A DNA stretch of 64,000 bases from JAFAGX01 sp035624215 (GTDB lineage: Bacteria; Acidobacteriota; Terriglobia; Terriglobales; Acidobacteriaceae), in NCBI GenBank assembly GCA_035624215.1, contig DASPRY010000136.1, forward strand, positions 1 to 64,000, written 5' to 3'. Below, piece by piece: positions 60,923-64,000 of this stretch. How positions within the stretch are numbered: the first letter of the stretch is position 1; each line of letters starts with the position of its first letter. Below the pieces are notes generated by a model. It was not told the origin of the DNA. It did not search any database and saw only the letters and a list, made by a program, of their open reading frames with translations. Made by a program: the position numbers and the translations under genes.

Positions 60923-61591
60923 CTAACCTCGTTCGAAGGCGTGTTTCTTTTCTAACTCCTGCAGAGCCGCCTGCGCATCGCTCTCGAACTCTGCGGCCCG
61001 TTTGAACAGATTGTCAGTCGGATTGGCGAACTCGCCTTCAACTTTTATCAGTCCTTTTGGTTCGAGCTCGCGGGCGACCTGCATGACGTGGGCGGTGGAG
61101 GTTTCTACGTACAGGGCTTCCGTGGGATCAGCGACCCAAGCTGATGTTCCGAAACGGCGGGCCTGCCAAAAAACTTTCCGCAAGAGCAGGTAGGAGATTC
61201 CCTCGTCGCTGGCTTTTCCGAACACCCATTTGTCGCGTTTGAAATCATAATGGCGGCTGGAAAAGTGCACTGGTACCAGCTTCCCGGATTTCAAAAATTC
61301 CAGTTGCCGCCGGTCCACTTCTTTGCGAAGCGCATTGATCACAGGTCCCTCGGCATCCTTCGGTTCGAGCGACGGCATGACTTCATGCACAGTGGCCGAA
61401 AGGTTGACGGCGACGGGAGCATGTAAGCCCTCTGCGCTTTCGAGGCGCACATCGCAGTGCAAGACGAAGAAATCCGCGCCAGAAGTGGACTTGTGAAACG
61501 GCCACTCGAAGCGGAATGAGAGTGGTAGTCCAGTGAGTGTCACGTAAATCTGCGGGCCTGCGGTTCCCGAGCTGGGGGTGTGAGCATTCAT
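60923..61591 (-). CDS. Hypothetical protein
   Basis: A 222-residue, soluble protein with no signal peptide or membrane segment. Features are HALL-free but ordered-looking sequence, for example IYVTLTGLPLSFRFEWPF, WQARRFGTSAWVADPTEALYV and a C-terminal helix ALQELEKKHAFERG. I do not recognise a family. It converges with the DsbA-like gene (15 bases between stops). The 256 bases upstream hold a candidate structured RNA but no gene. Confidence 0.6.
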   Translation of the reverse strand: MNAHTPSSGTAGPQIYVTLTGLPLSFRFEWPFHKSTSGADFFVLHCDVRLESAEGLHAPVAVNLSATVHEVMPSLEPKDAEGPVINALRKEVDRRQLEFLKSGKLVPVHFSSRHYDFKRDKWVFGKASDEGISYLLLRKVFWQARRFGTSAWVADPTEALYVETSTAHVMQVARELEPKGLIKVEGEFANPTDNLFKRAAEFESDAQAALQELEKKHAFERG

Positions 61592-61678
61592 CGCAATTCG
61601 GGGAACATTCTAAATTCTAGCTGGAGTTTCTGTCGTGGTTGTCATGCTTGTTTACGGGGCTGCCTGGAGGAACGGTTG

Positions 61679-61728
61679 CGATGAAGGCGAGTCACAGGGC
61701 TCGGGAGAGCCGGTTCCCACTTTCATCG
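61679..61728. other. Candidate nested hairpin, possible structured RNA
   Basis: CGATGAA (61679-61685) is inverted as TTCATCG (61722-61728), enclosing a second perfect hairpin GGCTC-GGGA-GAGCC (61698-61711). It lies in a 256-base gap. It could be a leader structure of the gene at 60923-61591 or an unlinked small RNA. The evidence is only base-pairing. Confidence 0.25.
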
Positions 61729-61847
61729 GTGGCAGGTGGCGACTTTGATCAATTGTGAATAAAGCAGCGGAAGGTTATGCGCGGTTCATCCCACAGTTCA
61801 CTGTTGTGATTCGTAGCGAGTTAGATCACCGCAGGCAAGAGACGGCC

Positions 61848-62243
61848 TTAGTTGCCGGCGCCCGCGCCCTTGGCGACTTCGGTTTTCGGCCACATGGCAG
61901 CAATCTTGGCGACAACGTCCTGGATGCTGCGGCCGGTGTCGAGGTTGGCGTCGACGGCGGGATGACGCTCGCCATCGGTGTGCATCACTAGAACGCGCGT
62001 ACTCTCGTTTGTTTTCTTGACCACGTAAGGAAGGTGATGACGATCATTCTTGGTCAAGGTTGGGCCGAGGACCACCAAGTCGTAAGTTCCCTGCCGGATA
62101 GCTTCTTCGGTTGCCTTGCGGCCCTGCGCGGTCGCGACCTTGTGTCCTGCTTGCTGCAGGAGTACTGCCTGGGAAGCAAGCACTTCTGCATTGCCTTCGC
62201 AGTAGAGAACCTTCAACTGCGCGGACTTGGATGCATTTGCCAT
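61848..62243 (-). CDS. Receiver-like protein without the phospho-acceptor aspartate
   Basis: A 131-residue protein with a response-regulator receiver fold: VLYCEGNAEVLASQAVLLQQAGHKV, then DLVVLGPTLTKNDRHHLPYVVKK and RVLVMHTDG. In ordinary receivers the strand LVVL would end with the phosphorylated Asp; here it is Gly60, and the acidic pair near the N-terminus is Cys-Glu rather than Asp-Asp. It cannot be phosphorylated in the usual way and is best seen as a pseudo-receiver. The start at 62243 gives the normal N-terminus. A C-terminal tail is Ala/Gly/Lys-rich. It is divergent from the second DUF2911 gene. Confidence 0.75.
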   Translation of the reverse strand: MANASKSAQLKVLYCEGNAEVLASQAVLLQQAGHKVATAQGRKATEEAIRQGTYDLVVLGPTLTKNDRHHLPYVVKKTNESTRVLVMHTDGERHPAVDANLDTGRSIQDVVAKIAAMWPKTEVAKGAGAGN

Positions 62244-62468
62244 TTGACGAGCGCCAGCCTTTCCTGCCGCTCTATGACGGTAGCAACCACCCAGCTCTGC
62301 GAAAATGTAACGTAAGGTCAATGCCAAGCCGTCCGATGGGCGCTGAACCGAAGTTGAGATGAGTGCGGAAAGCCTGCTCGGAAAGGCGTCTGATGTATTA
62401 TCACTGTCGGTATGGCAGAGGCTGGACGTACAATAAACTCGCAGTGAATCATTGAAGGAGGCATTCAC

Positions 62469-62981
62469 GTGCGCGTCTTGGCGGTTTGCATCCTCCTGCT
62501 CGGCCAGTGTCTTCCCTCAAATCGTGCCCTCGCTCAGCAGGCCGATTCGGATCAGAATTCGGCAACTGCTTTTTGTGACTTCGACGATGGGCAAGAGATC
62601 AGCGTACGGTACAACAGCGCGGCCGTGAGTTCGAAAGATGAACCTCGCAATGGAAAGATATGGCAGCCGGGCGGCGCGCCTATGACTTTGTTCACCGGGA
62701 CTCCGGTCGTTTTGAACAATTCAGCGATCCCCACCGGCGCATACACGGTGTACGTGATTCCTAACAAGAAGGACTGGACCCTGATCGTGAACAAAAACGT
62801 CACGCCGGGGGTAGCCTATGATGAGCATCAGGACGTGGCGCGAAGTCCGATGGAACTCGGCGAAGTCGACTCCCCTCCGAAGCAATTGCAAGTCTCGTTC
62901 GCGCACATCGGACCGAAAATATGCAGCATTCGCCTTTATTACGGAAAAATTGGCGCTTTCACCGAATTCCACGAGCAGTGA
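62469..62981 (+). CDS. DUF2911 exported protein
   Basis: A 170-residue protein. The GTG at 62469 follows a perfect AAGGAGG. A signal peptide (VRVLAVCILLLGQCLPSNRALA) precedes a DUF2911 domain that includes NSAAVSSKDEPRNGKIWQPGG, GAYTVYVIPNKKDWTLIVNK and VSFAHIGPKICSIRL. It is a paralogue of the protein at 1221-1760, more divergent in the middle. Function unknown; probably periplasmic. Confidence 0.85.
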   Translation: MRVLAVCILLLGQCLPSNRALAQQADSDQNSATAFCDFDDGQEISVRYNSAAVSSKDEPRNGKIWQPGGAPMTLFTGTPVVLNNSAIPTGAYTVYVIPNKKDWTLIVNKNVTPGVAYDEHQDVARSPMELGEVDSPPKQLQVSFAHIGPKICSIRLYYGKIGAFTEFHEQ

Positions 62982-62987
62982 GTCGGT

Positions 62988-63281
62988 TCAGCGCGTGTAC
63001 TCTCTAACCGCACCATCTACTGCGACGGCAACATACTTTCCGGTTTGCACATCGCGGAACTGCACTACGCGATGACCTTCCCGGGCAAGCTGACCCCATC
63101 GGCTAGGTTTCTCGGCATTCTGCTCGATGGCTTGATACTGCCTGCCGTTCATGGCAAACGTGAGAGTCCTGAGGCGTTGATAGCTGGTGCGCTTTACAGG
63201 AATGCTCTTTCCCTCGATGCTGACCGCACCGGGAGCCATCATTTGCTCCGCGACAGACTTCATGAGTTCAAAATCGAGCAT
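62988..63281 (-). CDS. Hypothetical protein
   Basis: A 97-residue protein starting MLDFELMKSVAEQMMAPGAV. It has a likely helical N-terminus and a beta-rich remainder (RLRTLTFAMNGRQYQAIEQN, VVQFRDVQTGKYVAVAVDG). No family is recognised. I start at the ATG at 63281 with GGGA upstream rather than the GTG three codons earlier. It converges with the DUF2911 gene across six bases. Confidence 0.55.
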   Translation of the reverse strand: MLDFELMKSVAEQMMAPGAVSIEGKSIPVKRTSYQRLRTLTFAMNGRQYQAIEQNAEKPSRWGQLAREGHRVVQFRDVQTGKYVAVAVDGAVREYTR

Positions 63282-63496
63282 AGTTCCCACTTAGCAGGTG
63301 AAATTTGCCTCCACAATTCGGATTACCATGAAACGGCGAAGGTAAATATTATCTCGCGTCCCACGACTGTATAGTTCTGGTTCTTATCAGAAGAGATACG
63401 CTCGCGCAATCAGGCAATGCGTTCAAGCCGGTTGCTTCGGATGTGATTCCCGTGTTGGAATTCAACCTGAAGCAAATTTGGTATTGAGGAACCAGA

Positions 63497-64000
63497 ATGC
63501 CTCATCGCGTCTGTCCGTGGTGGCTTGGATATCTTCTGCTGAACCCTTTTCGCCGGATCGGGCAGGATCCTCGTCAAATCCTGGCACCTTATGTTAAGGC
63601 AGGTATGACGGTGTTAGAGCCGGGTCCCGGCATGGGGTTTTTCACAATTGAACTGCTGCGGATGGTGGGCTGTGCCGGGCGCGTAGTAGCGGTGGACATT
63701 CAAGCGAAGATGGTTGCCAAGCTCAAACGTCGCGCGGCCAAAGCCGGGTTGCTTGACCGGCTGGAGGCTCGTTTGAGCTCTGCTGATTCAATGGGCATCG
63801 CCGACCTGCGTGGCTCGGTCGATTTCATCCTGGCGTTCGCCGTTGTACACGAGTTTCCTGATACCAGTCGCTTCTTCTGTGAAGTTGCCGAGGTCTCAAA
63901 ATCTGGCGCAAAGATGCTTGTTGCCGAGCCAAAGGGCCATGTGGAAACCGCAGAGTTCGAAGCGGAGCCAGGGGCGGCAGATGAAGCTGGGTTCAAGGTG
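63497..64000 (+). CDS. SAM-dependent methyltransferase, cut by the window end
   Basis: The first 168 residues are visible and the frame is open at the edge. It starts MPHRVCPWWLGYLLLNPFRR, with motif I as VLEPGPGMGFFT, an acidic residue after strand 2 (VVAVDIQAKM) and FILAFAVVHEF in the motif IV region, as in class I methyltransferases. Substrate unknown; the start resembles small methyltransferases of the ubiquinone/menaquinone type, but this is only a resemblance. The upstream gap of about 200 bases shows no other gene. Confidence 0.85.
   Translation, partial: MPHRVCPWWLGYLLLNPFRRIGQDPRQILAPYVKAGMTVLEPGPGMGFFTIELLRMVGCAGRVVAVDIQAKMVAKLKRRAAKAGLLDRLEARLSSADSMGIADLRGSVDFILAFAVVHEFPDTSRFFCEVAEVSKSGAKMLVAEPKGHVETAEFEAEPGAADEAGFKV

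Overview
The window looks like an acidobacterial (Terriglobia-type) chromosome around the replication origin. The evidence is a very long Oar-like TonB-dependent receptor with an N-terminal carboxypeptidase-regulatory domain beside a LacI regulator, two DUF2911 proteins, a split glycine decarboxylase (gcvPA/gcvPB), moderately high GC, and abundant short palindromic repeats in intergenic DNA. I made no database comparison, so the phylum is an inference from gene content.

Layout. 1-1.8 kb: a five-unit tandem repeat array, a DUF983 protein and a DUF2911 protein. 1.8-6.3 kb: a complete glycine cleavage operon, gcvT-gcvH-gcvPA-gcvPB, read leftwards. 6.5-9.8 kb: a Cys-rich microprotein, a DUF92 membrane protein, Ku and a TPR protein. 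9.8-14.8 kb: a LacI regulator and the large TonB receptor, with a LacI-type palindrome over the receptor promoter. 14.8-19.4 kb: an RcnR/CsoR-type regulator, then a tightly coupled operon tetR - 55-aa microprotein - hlyD - ABC ATPase - ABC permease, in which every junction is an ATGA overlap. 19.4-22.2 kb: a threonine-synthase-like gene and a ThiS/MoaD-type sulfur carrier behind a SAM-I riboswitch, in a leader rich in small inverted-repeat elements. 22-33 kb: FAH-family hydrolase, M64 peptidase, lnt, prfB (with its programmed frameshift), PilZ protein, hybrid histidine kinase, Met/His-rich exported protein and murJ. 33-38 kb: HU, acyl-CoA ligase, gyrA. 38-45 kb: envelope proteins. 45-60 kb: the origin cluster gyrB, (hypothetical), mscL, dnaN, dnaA read leftwards, then rpmH-rnpA-yidD-yidC-jag-mnmE-mnmG-ogt read rightwards, so oriC probably lies between dnaA and rpmH. 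60-64 kb: a DsbA-like protein, hypothetical genes, a receiver-like protein lacking the phospho-acceptor Asp, a second DUF2911 protein and a methyltransferase cut by the window end.

The most interesting unit is 19423-21341 on the minus strand: promoter, SAM-I riboswitch, intrinsic terminator, ThrC-like PLP enzyme, and a ubiquitin-like sulfur carrier whose C-terminus reads GG-Leu-Gln. SAM control of such a pair suggests a role in sulfur transfer to homocysteine/methionine rather than plain threonine synthesis. This is a hypothesis. A second theme is repeat invasion: short inverted-repeat sequences occur between genes and also as in-frame insertions in gyrA, mnmE and mnmG. Two elements with matching terminal inverted repeats sit in the SAM-controlled leader.

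Limits: start codons were chosen by eye from ribosome-binding sites and family N-termini. Promoters and operators are consensus matches only.
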